DNA of 64,000 nucleotides from Hydractinia symbiolongicarpus (Eukaryota > Cnidaria > Hydrozoa > Anthoathecata > Hydractiniidae): contig NC_079880.1 in the NCBI RefSeq assembly GCF_029227915.1, positions 10,009,501-10,073,500 of the forward strand, written 5' to 3'. This document shows, one piece after another, positions 44,952 to 57,908 of the stretch (position 1 is the stretch's first letter; each line of letters begins with the position of its first letter). The notes below the pieces were generated by a model. That model was given only the letters and a program-made list of their open reading frames with translations, ran no database searches and was not told where the DNA came from. Made by a program: the position numbers and the translations under genes.

Positions 44952-46346
44952 CTGTACATCCTTTTCCATATCTTTGATTGATTGAAATAGATATCTGACT
45001 TTGCAGTGTTTATATAATGTTGTATCATCAGCATATTGGATACTGGCGGAGTTGATTTGATTTGATAACTCGATGACGTAGAGGTTAAACAGGACAGGGC
45101 CAAGTATGCTACCCTGTGGTACACCGTAAAACATTGATTTTAAAGATGAAATTTTGTCTTCAATTTGAACGTATTGTTTCCTATCTTTCAGATAACTTGA
45201 TAATATCTTTAAAGCACGAAATGAAAAATTCATATCACGTAGTTTCAGCAGCAGATTTTTGTGATCAATCGTGTCGAAAGCTTTGGAGTAATCGATGAGG
45301 ATAGAGAGTGTCACTTCACTTTTCGCCATTGCTTTTTTTATGTCGTCACGAAGCTTAAGCATCAATGTGGTAGTCGTATGACCTTTGCGAAAACCGGATT
45401 GTGTTTCATTGTAAAGTTGATTACTTTCGATGAATTCACATAACTGAGATAAGATTACTCTCTCGTAGATTTTTGACAATACTGGCAGTACTGAGATTGG
45501 ACGATAGTCCTTTGTGCTAATTGGTGTGTCGATCTTTGGTATTGGGCAAACACGAGCAATCTTCCATTGCTGGGGAAATATTTCTTTGTTGATGCAATTG
45601 TTAATAATATGGACCAGAGGGGATGTCATGAATTCTGATACTGGCTTGATAAATCGTATTGGAATATTGTCATGACCACTGGAGCAGTCATTCTTGAGGT
45701 TTTTTAGTATTTTATTTATTTCATTGTAAGTAGTATGTTGAATTTTGAACGATTGTTCGTTTTCAGTAGTTTTGATATCATCTGGTAATGTAGACTCGAC
45801 GTTTGATTTCCCAGTTAGGTTTGCTGCTAGATTGCTAAAATATTCATTCATTTCTGAAGGATCGTGTTTGATTCGTGTTTTTTGATTGCTCAGAATACGA
45901 TGAATAGTATTCCAGACAGATTTTTGATCCTTTGACGATAACGATTTCTTGAAGAACGAGTTTTTTATTTCCTTCAATGTCTTTCGATAATTAGTGCGTT
46001 TTTCTTTATAGTCATTTTTGTAATTTGGATCTTCTTGGGCTTTTTTACGATAAAATTCCAGTTGGTTTCGACTGTCTTGGATGGCAGGGTCTTTCATCCA
46101 CGGAGCGATCGGGCGTGTTAGCTTTACTCGCTTCAGTGGGGCATGACGTTCAATACAGGATAATATGAGATGATTCAGTGTATCTATTTGTTCATCTGGA
46201 TCATCGAATGTAAATATCAAACTAAATGGTAATTTTGAAAAATCGTCGATATAGGAATTCATATCCAGATTTTTTTCGTCATGAACGAATTTATATCGCG
46301 GTTCGAAACGTTCTTTTTTAATGCTAAGTAACATTGTGACGAACAT
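44952..46346 (-). pseudogene. Non-LTR RT gene, N-terminal and catalytic part
   Basis: Long frame with a lead-in (EPRYKFVHDEKNLDMNSYI, HAPLKRVKLTRPIAPWMKD) and the RT fingers and palm: 'ARVCPIPK', 'DYRPISVLPVLSKIYERVI', 'QSGFRKGHTTTTLM', 'LIDYSKAFDTIDH', 'GVPQGSILGPVLFNLYV' and the catalytic 'IQYADDTTLY'. It is interrupted after DMEKDV by the transposon inserted at TA. The catalytic Asp residues are intact. Confidence 0.88.
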
Positions 46347-46857
46347 ATTTTTATTATTTTATGGTATTGAACTTCTGAACAAATTTGCCAGCAAAGATAA
46401 AAAAGTAAAGATTCGAGAATAAAGATGAAGCCACCATATTGTGCGTTCAATTTAATGTTGAATGTTCCCAGTCTGTAAATTTGACGCCATCTCATCATTA
46501 CAAACTTTATCGTTCAAAGTTGGTAGTATGTTGTGAAAAAGTTCTTGTTCGACACCATAATTTTTGCTGAGAATAAAATTGAAATAAAGACTTAAATAAA
46601 GACATGTTTTCAGTTTGGTTTCATTAACTTCAGTCACGAAAATATTTCCAATATCAACATAGTTCCTGAGTTTCTGAATTCATTTTTGGCAATATATCTA
46701 TCAATTTTGACAAAGATACGTGTGCCAAAAACATTATCAGCAATTCTCATTGTTGGTTAGTATCTGCCCTGTTGACGCCAGCAAAACATCTAAAACAACC
46801 TATTTTTCCATTGTCCTTCTTCTTAAGTAGATTTCTCCAAGGGCTTTATCGACTTGT

Positions 46858-47345
46858 CTATCTCTATATTAATACGAAGCTTCTGTCTGTCTGTGTGTGA
46901 CTTTTACAAAGTCGATTATATTTTGACAATGTTCTTTATCAACACATCGCCTATAAAATTGTTCTGTAATTTACCAAACTTTGACGTTAAAACAATATTG
47001 ACGTCAAAGGAAAGTATATTAAGAGTAGCCGAATTCCCATGGAAGAATCCACTGAATCAATGTAAGGGATACTAAACAAAACATACAACACAGTAATTTG
47101 AAATTTTAAAACTTACAATCTGTATTATTTATGCCTGCTGAAACAAAACGTTTAAAAATATAAGCAGGTGCCACAAAAAAATAAAAAATAAAAATAAAAA
47201 TAGAAAAAAAATAAAAAAGCAAAATGTCCAACAAAATCTAATGTGTCTAACAACCGTTATTTAAAAAGCTAAACCTGCTAAAACTATACACTTGCTTTGC
47301 CATGCCAGAAGTACACTAGGTAAAATAGTATACCGGACGTTGAAA
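46858..47345 (+). mobile_element. Helitron-like 5' end, + orientation, with attached repeat
   Basis: Starts 'tctctatattaatacgaag' with a CTGTCTGT run. The following 'ttgacgtcaa' and 'ctgtaatttaccaaac' region matches the reverse of 62,945-63,113. Beyond about 47,040 it pairs in inverted orientation with 48,560-48,960. No CTAG end is visible on the right. Confidence 0.6.
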
Positions 47346-47954
47346 AAAAATCTAACATACTTCGTTAATCATACAAAAAAGGTAATTACAAAATTTCCAC
47401 AACGTAGAGCTTGTAATGCATCATACCAAATCAGTTATTCAATCTATTGTATACAGCAACCCTCCTAATTTTTACTTGAAATATAAGAAATCAATAGTTA
47501 ACAACATATAAAGAGAAATATAAAAACTTGAATCATTTCGTAATATTTCAAATCAAAATCATTAAAAAAACAGTTTGCCTTACAGACCCAAACTCATAAT
47601 AAAGACAATCAATTATTTTTCATTTTTATGTATCAAGAAAATAGCTCGTACCGTGCGTGATAACAATGCAGCGTTTTCGAATTTTAGAATCAAATATACT
47701 TCAAACGATTGCAACGTAACAGATGTAAACATTGATTTGAGTTTGTTTACATTAAGGTTTATTATAGCAACACCAACACTGTATCACCCACCCCGTAGCG
47801 CTAAAGCAGTAACAACGGCAAAATTACTTTACAGTTTATATAAATCCTTCTCTAGGATGTACACGCTGTATTTTATAAGAAAAGTATTTTTTTTGTTTCA
47901 GTCTTAATGTTCTTAACTTTCTTGACGAATACTTTCCTTGTTATTCTTAACATA

Positions 47955-49524
47955 CTAGTCGATAAGGCCCGTGGAAAAATCCACTTAGGCAAAAGAACAA
48001 TGGAAAATAGATTGTTTTAGATGTTTTGATGACGTCGCAGTGCAGATAAAAAAAATCGCGAAATTTGTTTATTCTTTGTTTGTAATATGTAGAGGTTGAA
48101 ACGGTAGTCAAACTAATGTACAGGATCATATGTTCTCGACGAACGCCTAAGGAGATATCACGGATTAAAAATTTTGCTGACGTCACCAAAGACCCGTCAA
48201 AACCCTAAAAGTTTTTTTAGAAATTAATATACCTGTTGCCTCCATCGTATAGATCTTGAAACGCTAATCAAGAAAATATATAGGACCATATACTTTTGAC
48301 AAACGGTTGCAGAGATATTGGGTTTGAAGGTTTTTTGATGACGTCCATTCCGAAACGCATTGAGAAATCCAGGTTTGGGAAAACTTTCCAAATTGGTCCT
48401 AAGTGGTCCCTAACTCACGCGGTGAAAAATCATTGACGTCACCACCTCGTTTCCAAGTTATTTGGCCTCAAAGTTTTAAGTGCACTGTAATGGCTTTTAA
48501 TATAGGATATTAACGTTAAAGAATGTATGACTTAACGAAAAACGATGGATTTTTTTTAATGTTTGGTATCCCTTTTTTTCCTGGCGTACTTCTGGAATGG
48601 CAAAGCAAGTATATAGATTTAGCGTATTTCGCTTTTTACGTAACGGTTGTTAGACGCCTTTGATATTTTTTGGCATTTTTATTTTATAATTTTTTTTGTT
48701 GCACATGCTTATATTTTTAGACGTTTTGTTTTAGCGGTTCTAAACATAGAGTAATGCAGATTGTGAGCAAGCTCGATCCCAGGGCTTTTTTCTCTTTTTG
48801 CCATCCCGTTATAAAAGAGACAGAGAGCCCGGGGTCGAGGATGAAAGGTGAGTTTTGAAAATTCAAATTACTGTGTTGTATGTTTTTGTTTGGTATCCCT
48901 TACATCGGTTTAATGAGAGATTCAGTGTATTCTCCCACGGGTATTCAGCTGATCCAGAATATGTATATGATTATTTGCTTTTGATGGGCGGTTAATTAAT
49001 GAGATATAAGGGTTTAAAAATTTGCTGACGTCAGCAATGGCCCGTGAAGACACAAAAAATTTTTTCAGGAAAATTGTATAGCTGTTGCCTTCATCGTATA
49101 GATCTTGAAACGCTGATCAAGAATATGTATAGGATCATGAACGTTTGACAAACGGTTGCAGAGATATTAGGGATTGAAGGTTTTGTGATGACGTCATCAA
49201 CCCGTCTATTCCGAAACGGATTCAGGGACCAAGGTTTGAGAAAACTTACCCAAATTGGTCGGTGGTCCCTAGTTACCCACGCGGTGAAAAATCATTGACG
49301 TCACTACCTTGTTTCCAAGTTATTTGGCCTCAAAGTTTTAAGTGTACTGTAACGGCTTCGTTAGTTTAATATAGTATATTGACGTTAAAGTAGTGTTATT
49401 GACGTCGCGCCGTAACGTCAAAAAATTTAACATATAAAACATGCATATTACGGCAACATCAAAGGAAAATGAGCACTTCCACTCTGTCTTTCACAGAGAC
49501 ACGGAACTGGCGTATTATTATATA
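47955..49524 (-). mobile_element. First unit(s) of the Helitron-like array, internally interrupted
   Basis: CTAG at 47,955 after A, then 'ggcccgtggaaaaatccac'. The body runs to about 48,530. An inserted segment (about 48,540-48,960), the inverted partner of 47,040-47,345, contains a foldback at about 48,772-48,841. Body sequence then restarts ('gctgacgtcagcaatgg') and ends 'ggcgtattattata' at 49,524, directly before the next CTAG. Confidence 0.7.
48772..48841. repeat. Foldback of the CCAGGG/CTCG family
   Basis: 'ctcgatcccagggctttt' faces 'gagagcccggggtcgag' with 'ctctttttg'/'aaaagagac' inside. Same arm type as the foldbacks at 4.2 and 14.9 kb. Confidence 0.6.
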
Positions 49525-50033
49525 CTAGTCAGCAATGGATGGCCCCGTCAAAACCGAAAATTTTTTTAGAAATTGTATACCTATTGCCTTCATCGTATAG
49601 ATCTTGAAACGCTGATCAAGAAAATGTATAGGATTATGTATATTTGACAAACGGTTGCAGCGATATTAAGGTTTGAAGGTTTTTTGATGACGTCATAAAC
49701 CCGTTCATTCCGAAACGGATTTGGGGACCCAGGTTTGGAAAATTACCCAAATTGGTCCCAGGTTGTCCCTAGTTACCCACGCGGTGAAGAAACATTGACG
49801 TCACCAACTCGTTTCCTAGTTATTTGGCCTGAAAATTTTAGGTGCACTTTAATGGCTTCATTAATTTAATATAGGATATATATTGACGTTAAATTAGTGT
49901 TATTTTCGTCGCTCCCTAATGGCAAAAAATTTAACATATTAGACATAACTTTTTCGGCAACATCAAAGAAAAATGAAGACATCCACTTTGCTTGTTACAA
50001 ACAGACACAGTCTCTGCATTATTAAAGAGAAGA
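49525..50033 (-). mobile_element. Helitron-like array unit, 509 bp
   Basis: From CTAG (49,525) to ..attaaagagaaga before the CTAG at 50,034. The 3' hairpin is deleted (it goes straight to 'cagcaatggatggccccg'). The body has 'acaaacggttgcagcgatat' and 'gttacccacgcggtgaa' as in its sisters. Confidence 0.75.
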
Positions 50034-50160
50034 CTAGTCGTTAACCCGTGGAAAAATCCACGGGACCTTCCATCCTTTATATATCACATTTCATGTTTCC
50101 GTAACAGGACGCGGTAACCCTTTTTAACACACAGACAGACGACGGCTATTATTATAGAGA
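50034..50160 (-). mobile_element. Helitron-like array unit, short type, 127 bp
   Basis: CTAG, then 'cccgtggaaaaatccacggg' (8-base stem, 4-base loop), 'cgtaacaggacgcgg', 'acagacagac', ending ..attatagaga. Almost the same length as the units at 22,701 and 60,725. Confidence 0.85.
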
Positions 50161-52636
50161 CAAGTCCAGGGATGAGCCAGCAGTGAACACTCTGTGGAGC
50201 GCCTAATAACAGCCGTAAACTGTGCCACACGATCAGGTGGAGCGCTTTAGTACAGGTATGCAGTATGTTATAAATCAAGTAAAGCGCATACACCATTATA
50301 GTGTTGCGACTGAAACGTATTTTTCAAAAAATAACTTTCCCGCAACGATAACTAAAATAAAAACAGTTTACAAACCGTTGATACTCCACCATAGCAAAGC
50401 AATCAGTCAATATTCTTTTATTTTGCGGAATAAGTTTGTGAAAGTTAAAAAAAATGAATCATGACACCGAGCTGAGCGCTTAGTACAGTTAAACGGTGTT
50501 GCACAGGCGTATAGAGGGATAATACACTTTAACAAAAAACTTTTTCGCAGACCCTGTTTAAATAAAAACACAAGAAAAAGTTTATTGCTAACACCGGGCT
50601 GAGCGGTTAGTCCAGGTAAAAAGTGTCGCACATTGGTACAGCAGTGACTCCCGAGAAAGTTTAAAAATTAACTGTCAGTTTGCTGATCCCTTAGTAAAGG
50701 TAAGCCGCTTGGATTTCAGGAAAATAATAAAAGATGTAGCTACCTAGCTAGCTAACAGCATTTAGCATAAGAATTATTGCTTAAGAATATTGTGGTAGCC
50801 AAACTGCATTTTTATACTCTCACTTTTTAGCCAAATAGCTAGCTAAATTGCTACATCCTCAACATAAAAATAAATTGGCTAGGATGAAGTGCTCTTATAC
50901 CATACAAAATAGTAATAAGTAAGGCTGTAGATGGCTAGCTAGCTAGCCAGCAAAATCTTCGTTCCTAGCCAAAAATCCAAAACTCGTGTGTTTAAGATCT
51001 GTATGCAGCTAAAAAACGTGACAATATATTTATCTTAAAGCTTACCTCACGAGAAAAATCAAGTTGACCTAAATCGATTCATAACATCTTCAGAAAACAC
51101 AATTTAACGTTTATTTTGTTAAAATCACTACAGTATTCAAGAAACCAGACAATGTTACCTCATGTTTTTAAGCCTTCACCTCACTTGTTCGCCATTTTGC
51201 AAGTGAGCATTTAAGAGTATAATTATGCGCCTGACGTCACTAGTTAGAAGCTCACATTCGGACCCCCGGGATGAGAGGCGAAACTTTGCGGATGTGATGT
51301 GATGTGGTTTGTAAAAAAAAGTTCCACACGTTGATGAATAAGGACGAATCCTTTTTTTAAATAGTAATATGGCTTCTTGCCCATTTACCTAGTTGTCTTA
51401 ACCACCAAAAGAAACAAGGTGTATTTTTTTTTTCAACTTTCCCAAAGATCCAAAACAACAAACTATATGGATCAAACTGATCAAGAGAGAGGATACACTT
51501 CCAAAGAATTTTAAGATCTGCGAAGCTCATTTTATTTCCGAGTTCTTTGACTTTAAAAAGAAAAAACAAAAAGAAGAAGGTTAGTAGATTTTTTCATTTT
51601 TATCGTCATTCATCGAACTCATGCGCTATTATCTAATTCGAATACGTTTACATATCAAAACTCACTGATCAAATTAAAAATATTCGCGGATTCTAACTCG
51701 CAATAGCAACGGCACACCGCTTCGCTCGTCATTATCTTACACTTTCCACACTTGCACCACGTCCTTACGGCAACAGCAACACGTGAAGCCACTTCTTCTT
51801 GAATAGTATCCTCATCACAGCTCTCCCAACTGAAATCCGAGTCAGTGCTTGGTCTAGTATTTCGCCTGCTCAAATTGAAATGCTACAACATTTTCCCTGT
51901 CGCTCTTTTTTTTTTTGCGTCACAGCTTCTCGGTATTGCAATTGAATGATGATTTCTCAACCGAAGTTAGTATTCACTTTCAAAGTTTCCTGATATTTTC
52001 ACAGGGGTAAACATACTCATTACCAATGAATTTCACTATTAAAGTTTGAGTAAAAAATTTCAATGCGGAAACTGATTTACGATCTTCTAACAGGTGACGT
52101 CAGAGCACTCAAGGTGAAGAAATTTATAAAACAACATTGCTGATGTTTTACCTCGTGTCGGAGGTGAATTTTTGAATCTTTGAATAGGCATTATTAACTT
52201 ATAAGTGCGAATTAAGGAAAATAAACTTTATATTCGTAAATCACGTATGAATATGAGCCAATTTAGGTCAACTTAATTTTTCTCGGGAGGTAAGCTTTAA
52301 CATTGCAAACAAAGAGAAAACTAATATTAAAAAAAAATAAAGTTTTTAGAATATAAAAAAGTCAAACAGGCCTACAAACCTTCCACACACCGACTACTTT
52401 CAAAATCAAAATGGCCTTCGTTCATTCACCTGCGAAAATATATTGAAATGTTTTCTTAAGCGAAAATCTTGGATTCTTTTTGGTCGTGAAAAACTATGAT
52501 TGTTTTTAGAATCAGGCGTCGTGATTGCTATACTACGCGCACGCGGTCAAACCAAAGTCGGTAAAAATATATCGCATTTGGTATTGGTGCGCATTTTAAA
52601 AATTTCGTGTTTCCGCCACGGGACACGGCTTTCGCG
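50161..52636 (-). mobile_element. Helitron-like array unit, long type with internal repeats
   Basis: Begins 'caagtccagggatgagcc', a degenerate form of the CTAG-CCGGG start at 57,909. Internal degenerate repeats of about 120 bases carry 'gctgagcgcttagtacag'. A TAGC-rich tract lies near 50,740-50,960, and a shared terminal part with 'tatatcgcatttggtat' precedes the right end. The last about 40 bases expected at the 5' end are missing at 52,636. A 2.5-kb longer relative of 57,909-60,724. Confidence 0.7.
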
Positions 52637-54105
52637 GATAGATTAGGCCCGTGGAAAAATCCACTTAGGCAGAAAAACAATGTATGCATCTTATTAAACT
52701 TTCAATATTTTAATCCGAAGTGTCGAAAAGAAAGGCTTGCAACAGTAAGCACAGATCTATGAAAATAAGTTGTTTACGCATTTTAAACATTGTCTTTTCT
52801 CTAAATGCTTATACAATAATACAACCTGAAACAATATCAAAAAGCCAAACTTAAACAAACACAAAACACTAAAAAACAAAATGTTAAACTTTGAAAAAAT
52901 CATTTATTCGGTGGCATACCATCCTCTTCCGCAAAAATATGCACAAAATGTAAAAATTAATTGGTTAACAAAACAATTTTTTATCTAATGATCCATACTG
53001 ATCCAAACATTATAAACCGAAATGTCGAAAAAGCAATGAGCAAGAAGTAAATTTCAAATCAACAATTACTTTGAAAACATTGAAAAGTTTACAATGAATG
53101 TAGAACACAAAGGTTTCTGAGGAGCAAATCAAAATATGAACAAAAATCAGTTCAATTGGCATGTTCTATATTGTCTTCACCCATAAAATCTTCCACAAAA
53201 AGGATATGAAACACATCAAAATCAACTCAGAAAAAGCAGTCATTTCAGTGCATACAAAAATACAACTTGGAAAGTGTAGAATATCAAATTATTTTTTTAG
53301 TATATATACTTGCATATGGTCCTCCCTCACAACAGTTAAACAGTTTCAGTCTGAACATTCAGTAATTTTTTATCATCACCAAATATTTATTCACGCAATA
53401 TTTTGTGAAGTTCTTAATAAAAACAAAAACGTGAAACTGTGGAATTTTCTTTAAAGTTTAAAGTTTAAAAAACGTTTATAACACAAAATATAAAAAAATA
53501 AACTTACAAAACAGCTCAGTCTAATTGTACAAAAATTTGTTCTTTCAGTGTTTTGCATGTGCCCTTTTTCCACAAAAGTTTACAAAGAATTTAAATAACA
53601 GCAGTTTGCAACACAAACAATATAATCGGCAACCATACTATTCTCTGCTGAGAAATTTTAACCACAAATGTAAAAAACCCAGGTAAATTTCCCAAAAAAT
53701 GTCAACAACCTTTGTAAAAATATCAACCACTACCCTTGTAAAAATATATAACCTTGTATTTACATGCGAGCTCACAGAAGTTTAACAGCATGTCAACAAA
53801 AAAACAATAAAACTTACTGCAATTAACACACAAACTTTAGTTTTACAAAATCATTCCTCTTAAAGTAAAATTTTTCCCCACACTACCCTAAAAGTTCAAT
53901 AATTCTTTGAAAGATTTTGTGGCTTGTTACATCATAAATCGTGCTCAAATAAGATCCCTAAGTTTCACTACTAAGGTGGATATAAATCGCTAAAAGAGGA
54001 ATAACAAAATCAATCATCAGTTAGCTAGCTAGGTTTAGATATGGAGCTTGAAGGTGACATTAGATAAGACAGATACCCAGTTAAATATAGTTAAACTGGA
54101 AAGAC

Positions 54106-54466
54106 GCGCCGTAGATTAGTGGTTATAGCTCTCGTACTTTGTGCAGGAGACCGGGGTTCGATTCCTCTTGACGGCGATTCAACATGGGCGAGTGAATGTT
54201 ACCATAGCCCCGGGTTAACCCAAGCCATGTGAGAGAAATTGGGGAGATGGCTCCATGTGTGGGCCGTTGGATGTTGCCAGGAGTTGTCTAGTAGACCGCG
54301 GTCCCTAATTGGGTCTACGAAGCTCAAAACGAGCATTAAATACTCTAGGACTCTTCATCTAAGCCATGGCCCCTCCTGGAAATAATAGACAGGGTATATC
54401 CCTCGATATTAGCGAGCCTAGCCATGTAAAATATGCACATCTATCTATCTATCTATCTATCTAACG
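54106..54466 (+). repeat. tRNA-derived SINE with (ATCT)n tail
   Basis: The head (54,106-54,176) is tRNA-like. 'gccgtagattagtggttata' matches a pol III A box and 'ggttcgattcc' (54,155-54,165) the B box; 'cgccgt' near the start pairs with 'acggcg' at 54,171-54,176 like an acceptor stem. A non-tRNA body follows, then (ATCT) units at about 54,438-54,464. The tail and body show it is a retroposon, not a working tRNA gene. Confidence 0.85.
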
Positions 54467-55779
54467 CCAGCTAGCTATTTATGCTTAGTGAAACACATAT
54501 AAAGAGAAACAATAGCAATATAAAAATTATGACATTTGCAGTAAGTTCAAAAAACCAAAAGTTTTGCTAGAACATTTGTTTGATAACATTAATTATGCAA
54601 AAAAGTGTAAAAAAATATGCTGGATTTTTTTTATAAAAAACACGGTAAAATAGCTTTAAAGTGACTTTTTCCTGGCAAATGCGAGTCTGTCTGACAGGTA
54701 AATCTAGCGACATAAAAACATAACGCCTAAAAATATCTAAAAAGTTCTTACTATTTGTGAATCCAAATCTACTTTAAACCAAAGCTTTCATTTTCTACTT
54801 CTAACTTTTCTTTACTACTTCTAGCTCCACTTTTCACTTTCGAAGTAAATTCTTGTGGCTTCTAACTTTACTTTTGTACTTCTATGTTCACAAAAAATAT
54901 ATATAATAAAGAACAGAGTGTAAAACCTATTGGTAAATTTTTTAAGCTAATTAGTGAAATTAGAAATGCAAAAACAAAGTTTGAGTCATAATTCATGTTA
55001 AAACAACAACAATCAATTTAACAGTTCATTTTACGTCAATTTTTGCACTAAATTTGCAACACAAAATACAAATTCTAAATAATTCCTAGGATTTTCCTCA
55101 AAAGTTTTATCAAAATATAAAAGATGAGAGGTGAACGACAAAATCAAAGTTTGCAGAATTTAATTATTTTGGTATATATATGTCTATTGATATATGCCCT
55201 TTATAACAATATTTCAATCCAAAATGTGAAAAAGAAAAACAGTTTGCAACAAAGTCAGTTATTCTGAAAATATTGCATACACTTTTTCTCCACAAAAGTG
55301 TAAAAAAAGAATGGTTCTAGGAAATACTTCTGATTCAACAAAAATCAGTATTTGTATCTTGTACTCATTAAATATATATTATCAAAAACTTTAAAAAACT
55401 GTGATTTGTAACGCATCAAATTTATAAATAGAGAGGGATCAGTCATTTCGGTATGTTGTACAGAGTCCTGCCCGGTAAGAATTTATACAAAATATAAAAA
55501 AAATTTTTTTTTCGGTGTTGTAGTCCTCAAAAAAGTTGAAACTTTTCTTAATTAAGACAAAATGTCATAAACAAAAACATTTTAGTCAGAACATCAAGAA
55601 CAACAAAAATCACTACACTTAATCACTACACATATTTATAAAGTCCGAGCTAGCTAGCTATTAGGTTGTTGTTGGTGTGGTTGGTTTTATGATGCTAGCT
55701 AAGAAACATGTCTCGCATCAATAATATCATCAAAACTGAAAAAAAAACTTCATTTATAAACCATGCCCCTTTTTAAATG

Positions 55780-57655
55780 CTTTTGTTCAAGATATTGTAG
55801 GTGAGAAGTGTATACGTAATGATGAAGGTGTTTTGGCTAGCACAGAGGAGGAGAAAAGGGTAGCTTGGAAGAATCATTATCAGAGGTTGCTTAACACTGA
55901 GTTTGATTGGGAGGAGGGTAATTTGTCTGATGATGATGTCGTAGAAGGGCCAGCCATGCAGATCAAGACAGAATGGGTAGTGGAGGCTATTAGGAAAATG
56001 AAGATTGGCAAGGCTGCAGGAGTATCAGGTAATGTTGCAGAGATGGTAAAAGCATCTGGATATATTGGAGTTAAGCTTATTACAAGTCTTGCTAACCAGA
56101 TTATAAAGGATGGTGCTATTCCGAGTGAGTGGCAGTCGAGTGTAATAGTGAATTGTTTCAAGGGCAAGGGTGATGCATTAGAAAGGGGTAACTATAGAGG
56201 TTTGAAGTTGGTTGATCAAGTAATGAAAGTTATTGAAAGAGTGATTGATAAGTTACTTAGAGAAAGAATTGATATAGATAAGATGCAATTTGGTTTTGTT
56301 CCAGGGCGTGGCACTACAGATGCAATATTTTTACTCAGACAGCTTCAGGAAAAGTATTTAGGAAAGAAAAAGAATCTCTATTTTGCCTTTGTAGATTTAG
56401 AGAAAGCTTTTGATAGAGTGCCACGTAAAGTTATTTGGTGGGCTATGAGAAAATTAGGTGTGGATGAGTGGCTAGTTACGATGGTTCAGTCTATGTACAG
56501 CAATGCTAGAAGTCGTGTCAGGATTAACGATTCACTTAGTGATGAATTTAGTGTAAATGTTGGTGTACATCAGGGTTCTGTACTTAGTCCTTTGTTGTTT
56601 ATTCTAGTCTTAGAAGCGCTGTCGATGGAGTTCAGAACAGGTTGCCCATGGGAGTTATTGTATGCAGATGATTTGGTTCTCATAGCAGAGTCGATGGAAG
56701 AATTAGTTATAAGTTTGAGAAGTGGAAGAAAGGACTAGAAGAAAAAGGGCTGAAGGTAAACACAGCAAAGTCTAAAGTCATGATAAGTAGCATTGCAGCC
56801 AAGTGTGACCTTGTAGTTGGAAAGTGGCCTTGTGGAGTTTGCAGGAAAGGGGTTGGTAGTAACTCAATTTTTTGTCAGACTTGCAAGCATTGGGTACATA
56901 AGAAGTGCAGTAGTATTAGTGGAAGGTTAAGAGCTGCCATACAGTTTGTATGCAAGCGTTGCAAAGGTGAGATTATAGAGAATGAAGTATTTCCAGCTTT
57001 AATGATGTACAACAGTGGCTCGTTAGAGATAGTTAAGAACTTCTGTTACTTAGGTGATATGTTGGGCAGTGAAGGGGGTGTTGGAAGAAGTGTTACTTGC
57101 AGGATAGGTTCTGCTTGGAAAAAGTTTAGAGAGTTACTTCCTTTATTGACTAGCAGAGTCCTGTCAATTGAGGTAAAAGGTAGGTTGTATGAGGCCTGTG
57201 TAAGAAGTGTTATGTTGTACGGTAGTGAGACATGGGCAGTGAAGCAGGAAGATCTTGACCGTTTAGAAAGGAATGATATGAGAATGGTTAGGTGGATGTG
57301 TAATGCCAGTCTGAGAGACAGAAAGAGTTCAGATGAGCTAAGAAGCAGGCTAAGTCTCTGTAGAATTAAAGATGTTATCCAGATAAGAAGATTGAATTGG
57401 CTGGGGCACTTGGAAAGAATGGAGGAGGATAATTGGGTAAGAAAGTGTAGAGACTTGATAGTTCCTGGGGCAAAGCCCAGAGGCAGACCGAGAAAGACTT
57501 GGCAGGAGGTTTAAGGACAGACTTGATAGAGAGGAAGTTGAGTTTAGATCTAACACAGTCTAGATCAGATTGGAAGAGGGTCATTAATATACCCTGTCCA
57601 ACCCATGCTAGCATGGAAAACGGACGTTAAGCCGAGAATGATGATGATGATGATG
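55780..57655 (+). pseudogene. RTE-like non-LTR retrotransposon, 5' truncated, frameshifted
   Basis: Coding resumes from about 55,785 (DIVGEKCIRNDEGVLAS). RT motifs: 'MKIGKAAGVSGNVAEM', 'IPSEWQSSVIVNCFKGKG', 'QFGFVPGRGTTDAIF', 'AFVDLEKAFDRVPRKV', 'VGVHQGSVLSPLLF' and the catalytic 'LLYADDLVLIAESMEEL'. A frameshift near 56,715-56,745 moves to the frame at 56,780-57,514, with a zinc-finger-like 'CGVCRKGVGSNSIFCQTC' and a C-terminal 'RRLNWLGHLERMEEDNWVRK'. A second shift follows near 57,510. It ends in a (GAT)n tail near 57,635-57,657. Inactive. Confidence 0.88.
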
Positions 57656-57908
57656 ATTTGTAAATATTTATTTTGAAGGAAAGAGTAGAAAATGCTTAAA
57701 AAGAACAGCCATCTTTTTTGCAAACACAATTTCCGTTACTTTGTGCTAGAACTTCATTTAACAAACCACCAAAACTCGCAGCTTTTCACGACAAAGAAGA
57801 CATATATTTTACGGCAACATCAAAGATTTCTTTAAGGATATCATCTATCAATAAGGATATCAACTTTGCCTGTCACAAAGACACGGAACTGGCGTATTAT
57901 TATGTAGA

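Larger units (their letters stand above)
41658..46460 (-). mobile_element. CR1/Jockey-type non-LTR retrotransposon, 5' truncated
   Basis: RT gene on the - strand, followed by a possible 3' UTR and an (AAT)n tail (41,658-41,685), which marks the expected 3' end. The endonuclease domain is missing upstream. A 2,035-bp DNA transposon (42,915-44,949) splits the gene. A homopolymer of about 26 A (41,997-42,022) lies in the 3' region. Confidence 0.8.
52637..57908 (-). mobile_element. Helitron-like array unit with nested SINE and RTE insertions
   Basis: Starts 'tagattaggcccgtgg' like 61,034 and ends 'ggaactggcgtattattatg' before the CTAG at 57,909. Interior tandem repeats of about 180 bases (markers 'gaaaggcttgcaacagtaag', 'aaatcagtcatttc') resemble those at 61.2-61.7 and 63.2-64.0 kb. 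A SINE (54.1 kb) and an RTE-like element (55.8 kb) are inserted into it. ORFs here (e.g. 53,161-53,454) are repeat noise. Confidence 0.7.

Noticed and set aside
42155-46346. Intact non-LTR element capable of movement
   Set aside because: Endonuclease missing, gene split by a 2-kb insertion, and a one-base frame difference across the join.
54106-54176. Functional tRNA gene
   Set aside because: A and B boxes are present, but a retroposon body and ATCT tail follow, so it is a SINE head.
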